Assembly (NCBI GenBank): GCA_016584495.1
Contig: WAID01000005.1
Coordinates: 806,501-870,500 of the forward strand
Reading direction: 5' to 3'
DNA: 64,000 bases
DNA from: Celoporthe dispersa
Lineage: Eukaryota > Ascomycota > Sordariomycetes > Diaporthales > Cryphonectriaceae
Made by a program: the position numbers and the translations under genes. The notes beneath the pieces were generated by a model. The model was not told the DNA's origin, did not search any database, and saw only the letters and a program-made list of their open reading frames with translations. Position 1 is the stretch's first letter, and each line of letters opens with the position of its first letter. Shown here piece after piece: positions 34,070 through 47,800 of the stretch.

Positions 34070-35765
34070 ATGGGTACCCTACAGAGGACCCCCACGCGGT
34101 CCAACCGCCTCCCTCCCAGTCCCAAGCTGGGCAACTTCGACCGCATATTCAAGGGCCGCCGCCTCGTGGGCGGCGACGGCTCTGACCTTCCTGGTGCGCC
34201 TCCTCCCAAGCTCGGCAGCATGGAGAGGCTCCAGGTCAAGCCGGCACAGGACGGCGGCGAGCCCCCTGGTCCTGCTGCTGTACCCGCCAGCCGCCTGGAC
34301 GTCCGCCGCATCCTGGTCTGCGCCGTCGACAGGGCCACACGCTCCCGCCACGGCCGCGGCGGCTCGAGCTCCGATGACGACGACCCCGATGACGACCCGA
34401 CCACCTGCGACGATGCCTCCGTCGGCGCTGTCGCCAGCCTGGCCTCGACTCCGGCCACCAGCCCTGACGTGTCGCCTGTTGGCGGCAAGGGCGACGACCA
34501 CAACGATGTGAGCGACCTGGAGTGCAAGGACGACGGCGCCGATCGAGCAGAGGGCGTTATGCCTAAGCCTGCACCCCAGCCGGCGCCACTGCCGCCCTCG
34601 CAGCTGCCGGCTACCTACCCTGTGCCCATGCCCATGCACCTACCGCCGAGCACCGCCATCGACGGCCACGGTCGCCTGAGACAGATCACCGTCCGCGGCG
34701 AGCTGCTCCCGCTGTTCAGCGAGCTGCAGAGGGCGCGGCGCGCCGAGGTCTCCTGCATCGTCGCTGCTTCGTACACCTTGTCGGCTTCCGAAAAGGCCGT
34801 CCTTCCCTGGGATGCGCATGGCATGTACATACCTGGTCCGGGTCAGAACAATGGCACCCTCGGCCGCCTGGCGCAGGATGGACGGCAGGGCATTTCTGCT
34901 CCTGGCCTCGACCTCATCTCCCGGTCGGCCGTCGAGCCTCTATACAGAGTCGAGAAGGACGTGCGGCTCAAGATCATCAGGGCCATACTCGATGTCACGC
35001 TCTATGAGGACGCCCTGCTGCGCAGCAACACTCTCACCATGGCTCGGTCCACCCAGCCGATCCACGTCTTTGTGGACGTCAGCAACATCATCATTGGATT
35101 CTGTAAGTGGCGGCTGCTAACTACCTTCCTCTCCCACACGACCCAGGCGACCGCAAAGTTCTGAGTGCTGACATGACGAACAAGACGACACGATCAAGCA
35201 GGCTCGCTTCATGCCGACAGACACGCGCATCCCAGCCCCTATCTTCTCCTTCGAGGCCTTCGCCGCCGCCGCCGAGCGCGGCCGCCCCTGTGCCAAGCGC
35301 GTCCTCGCAGGCTCCATCAAGGCCGGCGCCGCCACCCCGGGCTTCATGCTTGAGGCTGCCGCCCTCGGCTACGAGATGAATGTCCTGCAGCGCGTCCAGG
35401 GCTCCAAGAAGACCCGCACGAACCCCGCGCCGCCGGGCGTCTACATCCGCGAGTCGTGGGACGGCACCCACCGCGAGCAGGCCGTCGACGAGATCCTGCA
35501 GCTCAAGATGATGCAGACCCTCATCGACACCACCGAGCCGGGCGTCATGGTCGTCGCGACCGGTGACGCCGCCGAGGCCGAGTTCTCAGATGGCTTCCAC
35601 AAGAGCGTCGTCCGCGCCCTCGGGCTGGGCTGGCTGGTCGAGGTGGTCGGCTTCCGCAACAACATGTCCAGCGCCTGGTTCGCAGAGGCGTTTCGGGAGA
35701 AGTGGGCACAGCAGCTCCGCATCCTCACCATCGACGGGCTTGTCGAGGAGCTACTGGCCTCGTAG
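34070..35765 (+). CDS. NYN-domain protein (putative RNase)
   Basis: Predicted 537-residue protein. Two exons, 34070-35102 and 35185-35765, with an 82-bp GT-AG intron in phase 1. The first 220 residues are Pro/Asp/Ser-rich and disordered-looking. An NYN (PIN-like) nuclease domain starts at HVFVDVSNIIIGFYDTIKQA, spanning the splice junction, with the usual acidic residue in VDVSNI. It continues through LQRVQGSK, EQAVDEILQLKMMQTL (acidic helix) and VVATGDAAEAEFSDGFHKSV, the signature in which TGD and the E/S residues complete the metal site, ending with LVEVVGFRNNMSSAWF and a FREKW segment. NYN proteins act on RNA, often in mRNA or tRNA turnover; the substrate here is unknown. No signal peptide or membrane helix. 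No frame break. Confidence 0.88.
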
Positions 35766-37300
35766 TCAAGCAACCCTCTGGAGACCGGCCTCTTCTTTTT
35801 TTTTTTTTTTTTTGGACCTTTCCAGCTTTTCCTCTATGGTTTTTTCTTTTCCTGATTTTACAACATACAGCGATACCCTAGCGTCACGGCGGCATCTTTC
35901 TCTCTCATCTTGTGTAACGATGGCATAACGCGGGAGCATATGGAGTTCGATCATACATGCATGAGACCAGATGGCTATGAGACTAGGGAGGAAACAGAAG
36001 AAGATGGCCCTTTTTTTTCTAAAAAAAACCTTCGGAGAGTTGAGATCTCTTTTGGCGTTTATAAAAGAGAAAGAAAGAAGGGAGGAGAGGTGTCTTCTCG
36101 ACTATTCTGTCTTCATGAATAGCAGCCGCATTGTTGAGATGTTCAGGAAAATGGTCAGGTTTCGGCAAGGGCTAGATACTGCTTTTATTAGAGCCCGGTT
36201 ATGAAACGATACGTTGGGGAATAAAGGGAGTAGGTAGGACGGCGTGGCATCCCGAGAAAGATCTGGGATAGGAACTGCATGTCAATGGCTCGTGCTTGAA
36301 CATATTCAATCTTTAATCATGATGTTTTCGTGATGAGTTTACTTGCCCTGGCGTCATCTTCTCGTGTCCATCCGCCTCTGCCTTTTCGTCCTCACGGCGT
36401 AGCGAACGGATTGTGTGTGGACGCTTAGTAGGGCCCAGCAATATATATTTCTGTCCAGGTGTATGAATATTTACGCCATCTATCTTGAATAAGGAAAAAA
36501 AAGGAAAAGGAATTTGGTCCTTAGGCCGCTCGCTACGTGTTGGGCAAAAAGAGAGAAAAAGTCCATATATATATATGCCGCACAGGAGTCTCCGCCGCCG
36601 CACAGGTGGGGAAGAGGAAGGGGGGGGGACCAGACACAGGACCGGTTGAAATCTAGGATATTATATCACAGCGAAGAAAGCTATGCCCAATCCTCGAAAG
36701 ACGCGCAAGCTAAAAAAGAAAAAGACGGGTCTCTCAAAACGCACGCAGGACAGCACTGGGTTGTGTGGTGGGCTTCGTGGCAACCAAGGCGGGGGAAAAA
36801 AGTAAAAGTGATCCTTCTCCCGCTTGCACACGCCCACCCACCCACACGCACACCACACTAGGTCCTCCCTCATCTCTTCGTATCTGTCGTGTGCCGCATT
36901 GTCCCTCTCCTTTCCTTCCCCGGGGGGGTTCCCCCTACTCCCTCTCCCCCGCTAAATCGTCCGTAGGCTCTTCCTTTCCTCTTCAGCCCGTGCGGCGAAT
37001 TATGTGAGGATCCAACCCAACCCCCCTCCCCCAGGATTGAGTTTCCACAGCTCCAATCAATGGAAAAAGGTCCACCGGTGACACACGATCGAAGGCAGTA
37101 GTAGCAGCTCGAGAAATTTTTGTTGCGTCCGGCGCGCCGATTAGGAGGGAGAAAAGAAAAAGAAGGCAGCAGCAGCGGCGCGGAAAGGGAGAGATGAAAG
37201 CGCTGCCTTTCTACCTTTGCTATGGTGCTTTGTTGACCGCATGTGGATATCTCGAAAATGTAAAGAGGAAAAACAGGAAAGAGCCGTGCTGGTGACTCGT
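35766..37300. other. Convergent intergenic region
   Basis: 3' flanks of the NYN-domain gene (+) and noxB (-). It holds a T18 run at 35797-35814, a short AT repeat at 36565-36575, a poly-G run near 36620 and a C-rich patch near 37019-37033. No protein-like frame. Confidence 0.55.
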
Positions 37301-39191
37301 CTAGAAGTTCTCTTTGCCCCAGACAAACGCAAATCTGTAGCAGGTCTGATTAGCGCACCGTTCTTGCAGCAGTCGGCTTGTAGTAGTGTCAAGAAAAATA
37401 ATACATACCCAGGTTCGCTGTACTTGTTGCAGTAGATGTGCAGACTGCTTCCGAGACCCTTGGGACCGCAGAAGAACACGCCCGCCTCGGCCGGTGCGTG
37501 CAGCTTCCTGATACCCCGGAAGATCATGTCCCAGTTGGGGCGGCCAAAGTTGGTAGGGGCACGCAGGCCCGTGATGGCGTCCTTGTCGGCGTTGGCGTCG
37601 TTGATCATGATATTGGTGGCATCATCTGCTTTTATCTTGGCGGTCAGGTAGGTGTGGATCTCGATGCGCTGGTCCACGTCCTGGGCCTCGATGGCGAGCA
37701 GCAGCGAGCGGAACCACTCGAAGGAGCCAAAGTCACGGCAGATCCAGAAGAAGTAGACCTTGGCGAGGCGGGTCTTGCTCTGCGGGTAGTTCATGCGGTA
37801 CCAGATAGACTTGAGGATCGAGGCGAAGGGCGTGACACCGATACCGGCTCCAACGAGCACCGAGACCTCGTACTTGAACACATCCTCGGACGCGGAACCA
37901 AAGGGTCCATCAACGTAGACGCGGGGCAGCACACGGCGCAGCGCAGGGTCCACGTCGCTGTTGTCGCTGTTGACACCGACCACGTTGGAGCCCTTGTCCT
38001 TCTTGTCCCACTCGCAGCCCAGGGCCTTGGAGAGCGCGCGGGTGAAGTCACCGACCACACGCACGTGGATAGAGATGTAGTCCTCCTCGGGGGCGCTGGT
38101 CAGGGTGAAGGGGTGGTACTCCCAGATGGACACCTCAGGGCAGTTGAAGAAGATGTACTGGCCGGCCCGCGTCTTGGTGTGCTCCTTCTTGATCTGGATC
38201 TCGCACACATTGCTCGGGTGCTGGATGACCTTGGAGACGTAGGTCTTGTGGCGACCCCGCATCTCACGTGCGATACGCTCAGCAAGGTAGATGAAGCCTC
38301 CGTACATCCAGTACTGCCAGAAGACGCCGATGGCCTGCGTGCCGACCGAGATACAGAACGGGGCGACATCAGGCTGGATCATGCAGAAAGCTCCGTGGAC
38401 CGCCCAGAACATGAAGAAGACGATAAAGAAGTGGTGCGTGTACCAGAAACGCTCATAGTTTGCCCGCCGGGGCTTTTTCGACCGAGGTGACCACCATGGC
38501 GGTCAGGGCGACCAGCATAAAATATCCCGACCAGCCAGGGCCGGAAGCCAAGTTGGCGGCGAGGAAACCGTAGATGCCGAGGTTGTTCTTGGCTGCGATC
38601 TGCGCGAGGTTGTTCCAGTGGGCGATGGTGTGGACCCAGCTGAAGAAGAAGATGGACCACGCCACGGTGATGTGGAACGTGATGTTCTTGTCGAACTGGA
38701 TGATGCCGTTCAGCGGGGTCTGGCGAGCCAGCGAGATGAAGGTCCTGCAGACGGGGAACAGGATCATGGCCACGTCGAAATGTAGCACCAGCGCTGCTGA
38801 CCGAGCAATCATGTACGTCGGGCCAAATGTGTCCCGGGCAATCTGCAGATTATCCTTGACGGCGTAGTTGACGAAGCCGAAGGCAAAGATGCCGGCGTGT
38901 AGTACCGCAAAGACGAAGACGAACCTAGATCTCCGCGTCAGCCGGCAGCTCATCCCATCACAGGTGCCCACGCGCTGTCGCCGTCATCGGCAGACTGTTG
39001 ACCTACATTCTGCGGTAACCCTCGTTCACCATCCACCTGTCGAACTTCTCCCGCGACGAGAGCTCCTTCTGCCTCTCCTGGGTCATCTGCCCGGACAGCA
39101 GCATCCTCGTCAGGGGCGTCCATCTCGACCGCTCCGACTGCTTCTCATAACCCCCCGAAAAGCGGGAGTCTTGGTAGAAGGTGCCACTCAT
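37301..39191 (-). CDS. noxB: NADPH oxidase NoxB (gp91phox-like; one frame break)
   Basis: Membrane flavocytochrome that passes electrons from NADPH via FAD and two hemes to oxygen, giving superoxide; fungal NoxB acts in ascospore germination and in host penetration. Exons: 39191-39007, 38924-37409 and 37334-37301 (34 bp); corrected length 577 residues. The N-terminal extension REKFDRWMVNEGYRRM distinguishes NoxB from NoxA. Heme histidines lie in VLHFDVAMILF, ITFHITVAWSIFF and WVHTIAHWNN, with another set in FWYTHHFFIV. HPFTLTSAPEEDY binds FAD; GAGIGVTPFASIL and VFFCGPKGLG belong to the NADPH part. The C-terminus is the typical GKENF. The T5 run (+ strand) at 38474-38478 has one base too many; dropping it turns EKAPAGKL-stop into EKPRRANYERFWYTHH. 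Partners NoxR and Rac are not in this window. Confidence 0.93.
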
Positions 39192-42100
39192 GGTGAAATG
39201 CGATCGATAGTCGTCTCAAAAACAAAAAAATTTGCGGTTCTTCCAGGCAACCTGTCCGCGGGCACCTCCAAAGCCCCAGCTGCAGCCGTACTCCAGAGAG
39301 CCTCTTCCCCTTGGTAGATGGAGCAGGTCGATCGATATCCTTCACTCGTCCTCGAAGACGTCGGTGCTACTCCTCCAGGTTCGTCCGCGCGCGCGTGTGA
39401 AGTTCCACTCAGGTCGAAAGCCGGCGACCGAATTAATTCAGAGCCTGCTGAACTTTGTAATTATTAGAGACACAGAAAAGACCGTCGTGAAGTGAAGCGA
39501 ACTCTGTCCCTGAACGTGGCTGGGATCCTGCTGGGCCGCTATGATGCGACGATGTGACCAGCAAACAGCACGGAAGAAACAGGCGGCTTGTTCAAGAAGA
39601 GAAATGAAGAAAAAAATTAGGTGAAGCAGGCAAGAGACGGAAGGAGAAAGGGGTGGGGGGGGAGAGGCGGGAGGAAGTTGGGTTATGAGGCATGCCAAGA
39701 GGCTCAACCAGTACCAAAGAATGCAGATCATACCTGTGCGGCATGCCCACCCACGGCGGTTTTTCGTGTAGCAGATGGAAGCGAGTATAGCCAAGCAGGG
39801 TATATGGCAAGGTGTAGCAGGGGAGCAGGCGCATGTATCAGCGAGAAACAACAGAGGTGGATCTCGACCAGGGACGAGAAGATCGCCGAAGGAAGACGGG
39901 ACGATGGTGGCCAGAGGCGAGCGTCTGTCTCTCTCTCTCACCTCTCGGCACTGGGAGACAAGATGAAGTAGAAACCCAGCGAACACTGATTTGACGCAGT
40001 GAGAGAGATGGGTCCAGTATCAGAACCCACCCAAGCACCTACATAGTCGGGAGGAGTAGCGAAAGGCCCAGGTACGAGGTGCCCAGGCGACAGACCCTGG
40101 ACGGCAGGAAGATGAGAGAGGATGTCCTGTTACGAACATGTCTGAGAGCCCTGGCTGCCCTGCCAGAACGGGCATGGTCCGGGGTGAAGGATCCATCTGC
40201 AGGCCCGCAGGAAGCGGACATGGCTGCCAGGGCCTGGCCGCGGCCGTAGCATGGCCCAGAACAAAGACCCGACTGGCCACCCTGTGCATTGTTGCCCAGT
40301 GCCGACTTATCCACAGCAGGAAGAAACTTAAGGTTTAGCTTCTTGAAAGCCAAGACGGTGACTTGATCAGAGGGCCAGCCAGTCTCTCTGGTCAGTAAGT
40401 CTCCGGCGGCTCCCAGCCGGCCCTGAGGCTTCTGTCGACTGCACGAGGCGCACGAGCCCGAATACATACTCCAGGCTGGGGAAAGCTGCTCCTGTTGCGC
40501 AGGTTGTAGAGCCCAGCAACACGCATGACACGACACGCCACGGCTGCGACACGAGGGTATCCAGAGGACAGTAGCAGTCGAGGTGCGTCGTCATCATTCC
40601 TGGGCTCTGATACTGGTGATGTTTCCCAGGCACACATCCGAGAAACGCCGTAGATACAGGCTGCGTCTCTGTGGTTGGCAGAAGCAGCAGGGAGATCATG
40701 GCGTCGAGGGTGAGTGGGTAATGGCACGATTTTGCCCCTGTCTTGATGGTCGACAACGCAATCTCCCTGCCCATCCTGCTTCACCGTCTGGGATTCGGCG
40801 CGCTTTGTGACACCCATTTGGCGCGCGGGAGGGTACATCGCAAAAGGGGAAAGAGAGACCCAGAGAGGGACGAGAGCAGGGGTGGACGCACAGTGGTGAG
40901 AGGGTTGTTACTAAGGTTAGCAGTCGCGGTGCAGCTTACAGGGGCTCCCCTTCCCACCCCCATGGAGACGCCAGTGCTATAGCGGTTAGACTCCCTATTT
41001 CCAGGGGCCTCAGGCCCTCTGATTGGAGAATGTGTGCGGCTCTTGCAGTGGGTCGGTAACACGCCCCGCGTCGCAGCTCGTTTCGTCAGGGGGTTCGCTC
41101 TGACAATCTGACACTTGGACGGTCTGACGCCTTGCTCGAGCCTCTCTTACCATCATGTGCTATGCCACCTCATTTTACTCTCCTCGATTCCCTTCTGGGG
41201 AGTGCCCTCCGCTCCGAGGTGATGCTGGGTTCGTTATGAGAGGGCAACGCCACAATATGTCTGCCACGCTCCAGCCTCATGATCTGCCCCCAAGAGGGAG
41301 GTGCCAGGGCTGCCAAACCGGTATGCGGCACTCTGCATATGTACTATGGTGGTACGTACTTGATCCGTCCATCTCGTTCTGCACACCATCCGCATCCTTT
41401 CCTGGTGTAGATCATGGCACCCCTGAGCAGATCTCCTAAGAACTGTCCAGACCCTCACATGTCGAACAGCATCTTACGAAGCTCATTCATCCTCCCTCTA
41501 GGTACCGCCTTTGCGGACCCGTGGCGATCCACGTCTCCTATTTGACGCCACAAGACCTCCCAACCAGCGTATACGATTACAAACATAGTATACTGTGGTG
41601 GCTGCAGCCTCTGCCAGCCTTCGTAATTACGCGCCTTGCGCAGTGGGAAATGCCAGCCCTCTGCAGAGCGGGAACCCCCCCCCCTTCTTCCAACATACGA
41701 CCCCCACCCCCTACCATCACACTAATGCAGGAACGCAGGTCCAGACAGGAGAGATCAAGGATCTCGTCAGGCGTCAGGGACCACCGATGTGACAATGTAT
41801 TTATGTTCTACATGAATGACAGCCGTCGTTTCGAGCTCTACGGTTTCGTTCAGGCCTGCAGGCACACGTACGTCCTGCCACGCGCGCGGCACACGGCACT
41901 CTGTGCTTGCAGCAAGCACCACAGCACAGCTCCACTCTTCTTCCCCGTGACTGCTGGGGAGTGGGAACAGCGTTTGCCCATCCGTAGCGGTATCTCGGCA
42001 TACGAGCAGGATGGGGAATGATATTCCCTTAACCACGAACAAGAGCCACGGGCTGGGAAATGGCTGCACGCCTCTCGAGCAGAGTATGTGCCCCAGCTCG

Positions 42101-43609
42101 GCGGAGCACAAGGCACCGCTCATGCAGCCTACCTCGAGGCGATGTCGCAACATCTTCCAATACAGGTTCCCAGGTCTCTTGCTTTTTTTTTTTTTGGCTT
42201 TTTCTTCTTTCTTTCTTCCTTCGTCTAACCGCTGTGAGGCGTAGTGCTGCAAGCCAAACCAGGCTCCGAGCCTGATCCGATGTTCCACCGACAGCGCGAC
42301 CCCGACTGAGGCAGACGAGACAGTCTGCCAACTTCACAGACGTCTGGGCGTCGTCCCCCATGGCGCCACCTTGTTACCGACAATCCTGATGTGCTCTCAA
42401 CCACGCGCTGTCTTCTAGCGCGGCTGGCCTGTTTTCCAGGCGAAACGTTGTTCTTTCATGACCTGACCATCCCGCCTGTCAGGGCGGCCATACTCCATCC
42501 CAACTCTGGTCTCCACAGCCCTCACGGCTCTCGCCACAAACCTTGCCCGTGTTTGGCCTGATCATCGACCATCTCCCGCCGCCTCGCCGACGGGACTGCC
42601 AAACGTGGCCGGCCGGCCGCCTCCCGAATGATGGTCGAGATAACTAAACAGGCCACTTGGCTTTTTTTTTTCTCTTCCCAGGTCCTCGTCATAGAGGATG
42701 TCCTGAATTCATACTACTTCTGAGATGTCATGTTGCACTTTATCTAGAGTCATTTTGAGCATCCTAGGTTGAGGTCAGGCGTCGAACAGCTTGATCCGGT
42801 AGCTACGCCTCCATGTTACCAAGCCTAAATATTTCGTCTGCATATATATCAAAATGGCCCACCAGCTCTTCGTCACCAAGCGTGCACCTCAGTATAGCAG
42901 TAACGTAGTAGTCTTGGTCATTGCTCACCTTCTCCACTGACCACCTAAGGTTCTCAAGACCTCGAGAAGGAAGAACATGCCGTGCGCTATAGATCATCAC
43001 TCACCCACACGAGCGGACTAAATCACACATCAGTCTGCGGGTAGCTAATTTCACCATAGTAGACACCTCCCTCTACACAAGTAGATTCAAAGTTCTTGCA
43101 AAGTCTGCGGGCCATAATGGTTCAAGACACAGAGTTACTGTTTGCCAGAAGTGACAGGTCGATATGGCGAGACTGCCTGGATGTGGAAAGGACCTGCTCA
43201 CTGTCCAGCTGCCTGGTCAGCGTTATGGCGTGATATGCATTCTACCAGATACAAGATAAGTACAACATTGTGAAGAGGTCCTCAGACATGGACAAAAGAC
43301 ATTTGGACCAGATGATTACATTCGATGGCTATGTCTCGTGGACCTTGCGCCTAGGTAGCTTCCTTCTTGCTACGACCGTGCCGAGCCAAGAGAACTCTTG
43401 ATTATCATAGATCTGATCTGAAGGGAGATAGAATTGAACTTTCTAGGAAAGTACCTCTTGTGTAATGCCATTGTATTGCTACAACTACCACAGCTGATAA
43501 GCACTAGCCATGGACTTCACCTGTCTAGGCCTGTGAGCCTCAAGAAAGGAAGGGCTTGGTCGGTGTACGGCGCCAAAGCCCCAGAGCACATCGTCACAGG
43601 AGTTGCCAG
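39192..43609. other. Gene-poor region upstream of noxB
   Basis: About 4.4 kb. The left part should contain the noxB promoter and leader. A minus-strand frame at 42803-42997 (65 codons from an ATG, including YYVTAILRCTLGDEELVGHF) has a balanced composition and could be a small gene or terminal exon, but it has no family match known to me and no confirmed splice partner. The remainder shows T-rich runs (42182-42196, 42662-42672) and nothing else supportable. Confidence 0.45.
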
Positions 43610-44837
43610 CTAGCAGACTCCGCTGCCGTTCCCATTGCTGCAGCCATTGGCGCATCCCTTGTCATCTCCGTTGGTTCCTCCATTGGAGCCTCCGCCGGCG
43701 CCATCCGCCATCCGTCCAGAGCTCGCAGGCAGCATTCCCGTCAGCGGGCCACCCGGGATCCCAGCCCCGTCCCACGCAATGACAGCCGTCCTCGTGGTCG
43801 ACTCCTGGTATCCACCGCACAGCACGCCATCGACCATCTGCAGCCACGTAACGCCGCGGTACACAGTCTCAGGCTGCCAGTAGTCAAACCGGCGCGGCGG
43901 CTTGGCGTCGGTGACGATGACCACGGGCCTGCGGGTATATGCGACAGCCTCGTCCCAGCCATACAGGTCACCATCCCAGGCAAAGGAGGCGCGGATGGCA
44001 GCGCCGTCCTCCTCGAAGATGCAGCCGTGGTGGAACCAGCAGCCAAAGTTGGTCGCCTTCCACGAGTTGGCCAGCGCGCCATACGTCAGGAAAGGGTGGT
44101 CGCGGACGGTGTTCATCTTGTGCGCGGGGATGGTCGGGTGGGTCAGGTTCGTCAGGATGAAGGTGAGGTCGCGCCGGCCCGTGACGGCGGGGAGCAGGCG
44201 GAGGCCGGCCAGGAGGCGGCCCTCGTCGTGCTTGATGGGCACAGCGATCTGGCGCCAGCCCGGGTGGATGGTGTCGCGGAACTCGGCCACCAGGAGCAGT
44301 CCTGCGGCGGCGCCGGGCACTGCAGCCCAGGGAGGTACTTTCTCCAGCTTGTCGTTCTGAGGTCCACTAAGTAATCAGGGCATGTTAGGTTAGAGCGCAA
44401 TCTTTTTTTTTTTCTTCTCTCTCTCTCCCCCAAGCCTCCTACTGTTTAATGGAAATGCCTTACCTGTTGGCACAGATGTTGATATGAGATCCAGCAGGGA
44501 TGTCGGCGAGGGCCTCTCGCACAGCCTTTGCCGTGCTGTCCCAGATCTGGGCTCGACGCTTCGGCTCCTCTCCCTGCACTGGAGGCGGATTGATCGCTCG
44601 TGAGATGACAGGCTCGGAGAGGTTGTGTATGCCTGGATACTTGGGCTCACGACGGCCAGGAGCCAGCTCGTCGATACGGTACATGTCGTCTGGCGAGACG
44701 CAGGTGAAGCCATCCGGCAGGGTGATGGTTTTGGCAAGCGTTGCTCCAGGAGCCGGGGGTGTGTTCTCACCCTCCTTGCCGAACTTACCACCTAGCAGGA
44801 GGCCAGCCTGGGCTGCAGTTGTCGGTGCTGTCGCCAT
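43610..44837 (-). CDS. Unrecognised fungal protein, two exons
   Basis: Predicted 376 residues from exons 44837-44464 and 44366-43610, with a 97-bp GT-AG intron in phase 2. I do not recognise the family. Features seen: an Ala/Thr-rich N-terminus (MATAPTTAAQAGLLLGGKF) without a clear signal peptide; a moderately conserved-looking middle, with GFTCVSPDDMYRIDELAPGR, FRDTIHPGWRQIAVP and LTNLTHPTIPAHKMNTVRDH; an aromatic, Trp/Cys-rich part (ATNFGCWFHHGCIFEEDG, DYWQPETVYRGVTWLQMVDG); and a Gly/Asn/Cys-rich tail. Composition and codon use look like a real gene. An in-frame ATG at 45014 would add 59 residues, but that part looks non-conserved, so ATG 44837 was chosen. Neighbours give no functional clue. 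Confidence 0.75.
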
Positions 44838-47800
44838 GCTGGATGCTCTTGTGTGTATGAGAGGTGTTGTTCTGTCAGGTTTTTGTGAGAGGGGAGCTTC
44901 CTCAGTCTCCCAGAGTTGTTGATGTATGAGAATCTGAGGGACCTGCTTCTGGAAATCCAGTCTGGCTTTGTAAAGAGACAGGTTTATGTCTGAATAAGGA
45001 ACTTGAGAACCCATCTAATTACACAATTGCTGAGGAAGGGAAGAGGGGAAAACAGTCTTGTTGTCATGTAGTGTGACTTGGTGGTGACAGCAGAGTGACA
45101 TGGAAGATTCACAATTGATTTACAAAGCCAGCTTGTTCCTGACCAATATACATCACCGGTCAAACAAGAATTTGACAGGTGAAGTTGAGACCTCTTAAGA
45201 CCATGTGAAGTGCCTAGGTTGTATATGACTCTGCTAGAGTCCATACAGACACCTTAGGAGGCGCCCCCAGCACTGCAATTCAAAATCGCCTTGGAACAAG
45301 CCATTGGACCAAAAGTCTCCCTTCATAGGATGTGGCGGCGAAGGAGAAGTAAAGTGAGGTGTCATTATGTCAATTGAGGCAGCTTTGCACACGCCCTGCA
45401 CATCAAACCTAGAATTGGTAATAGGGAGAGACAACATAGGTAGGTAGTAGCCGGAGAAGCACGGAAAAAGCACTTTTGTGGCCACAGACCCCGGCTGCCG
45501 AACAGGGCTAGAAGTGCACATTGCATGGTGTATATATGTGATTATGTGGTCTTGTACATCTTGAACACATTTGACTAGGCTAAAGAGAAGCAAGAGCGGC
45601 TGAATATGGAGGGAAAATCTGCACTATTACCCCCTCCCCTCCCCTCCCCTCCCCCCCCTTTTTTTGGTTTTCCCTGGTTAATTACATTGTAGGTCATGCC
45701 CTCGACAAGGTTTTAATGTGACTAGCTCTGCAGCCACACAAATGAGCACAGCACATGACTGCGCTTCAGGATAGGTCACAGGTGGGGAGGCTTTTTGGAT
45801 TTAATTACTCAAGTATGCTTCTACAACATGAACTGATTTAATATCCATACTTGATTGAAGGATAGGGTAGCCTTGTATAAGTCAGTGTTGATTACCTAAG
45901 CCACAAGGCTGACAGACATTGCTTTTCACCACCTCAAAACACGACCCTCTGTGGTCGAGCTGTTCCTGATCCTTGAATGATTGTAGTCGACAAACTATGG
46001 TCCTCAATAATGCCGAGGAAGCATTGTCGCTGTCCTCAGCTGGGCCTCATTTTCTTTTGCCCCTCTCCCTGTTGGTGGGCTCAATTATATTGAGACCGTC
46101 TCACTTGGCCACCCGATAAATGAAGAGGGTGCCACCATCGGGGACGCACAGCCTCTCGGAGCGCCTCGAGTATGTTAATGGCTGCTTACATGTCATACCC
46201 AGCGCGGACCTTGGAAAGCCCACCTCGCGACTCACACCTGACACGATGATCAAGGGCCGACATCCGGTGCTACAATATGCCAGGTCACCGTACGACTCCC
46301 GAATTCACTAAGCTCATCTATTCTCACCAGACCATTATGATCTGCAGGCCAGGAATACAGACAAACAGTGCATGTTTCCTAAGTCCCCTAGATCGTTACC
46401 AGCGCAACCCATTCTGTAGTAGCTTCTATCTTCTCTCTAGCATGGGCTCATGACACTCCCGTTGAAATATGGGATAACGGCATATTCATATGAATTCTAT
46501 GCACTTATGCACAATGCACTTATCATCAAAGCCCACCCAAAGTCACTCAAACCCGGCCGATTACACAGCTCTCTACGGCCGATAGCTAGCAGAGACCACC
46601 AACATCCAACGCCTACCTGGCAGTAACACCTACACAAAGGAATGAGTAGTCGAGATGTGAAGCCAGAACGGGTTGATTCCTTGTGTTTCAAGCCACGACT
46701 ACCTATTTGAGATTGTCGCCCACCGACTATCTTTTCATCGGTTCAGGACCTAGGCACATTGCCCGTACAGAACAAACAACGAGAGCTCCGTGAATGAAGA
46801 ATCGTGGGAACAGAGCCCATGCGCTAACGACTTGATTGTCTCTTGAACCCGACAGAGCCTCGAACAGGTAGAAAAGTCCCGATCTATTGTTGCAAAGTAG
46901 CGTGCTCAAAATATACACCGGCCATCACCTGGCATGACATCAGGAGGCTCGTGGTTGGAGTCCACGTCCCCGGGGGTGGGTGGTTGGCCTTTTGTTTGTT
47001 CTCTGGATTCAGCTTGTTGCCCTTGGCCCTGAAAAGGTTCTCTATCTTTCAAACATTAATTTTTTTTTCCCTTTCTCGGTAAATTTCCCCCCAGACAACT
47101 TATGGGATCTTTTTTGCTTCCTCGACCACGCCCAGCGGCCCGCGACGTTAGCGCTGCATGGCCCGTTAATATGCGAGACTATTTATCATCATCCACTCTA
47201 CGATCGCTGGATATGTATACATGCATTGAGACTAATGATCTCAAATTGATCACTTTATAGTATGCACTTCAACTGACTGGCTCGTTCCCAGCGGAGATGG
47301 AAACAAAAGGGAGCGAGAGAAAGAGAGAGGGGGGGGGGGGCACGTGACATACGCTGCCAGAGCGCAGTCGGCATCGTACCTGAGACTGCTACCAAAGCTT
47401 AGCTCCCCTCTGCCTGGGCCGGAAACGGGAAACACCAAGGAGACCCCCCCCCCCACATGCTAGCCACGAGGGTTCGATGACAAGACGGCACCGTCTCCCC
47501 GCCGAAGAGCACGCGATACCACACCCGTACAATGTCAGATCCGGGGAAATTTCAATACCTTCTCACAGGATAGTCGCATGCTAAAATGGTCTGTCAGGAG
47601 GTCTAGAATACCTCTGATCGCCCCGGGCGGGATGATTTTCTGGGGTCTGACGTTTGAGGTAGCCTTGATATACCGACAGGCGATGGCATGAGATTACAAC
47701 AAAGAGCCGGACAACAGCAAAAGATTCTCGCGGTCTTCGTGCTCTCATTCTCCTCTGAGAAGACAGTACTCCAGGTAGGAGGGCCAGAGTGACGACGATC

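Noticed and set aside
37438..38490. 350-codon + strand frame opposite noxB
   Set aside because: Antisense shadow; the minus strand carries all NADPH oxidase motifs.
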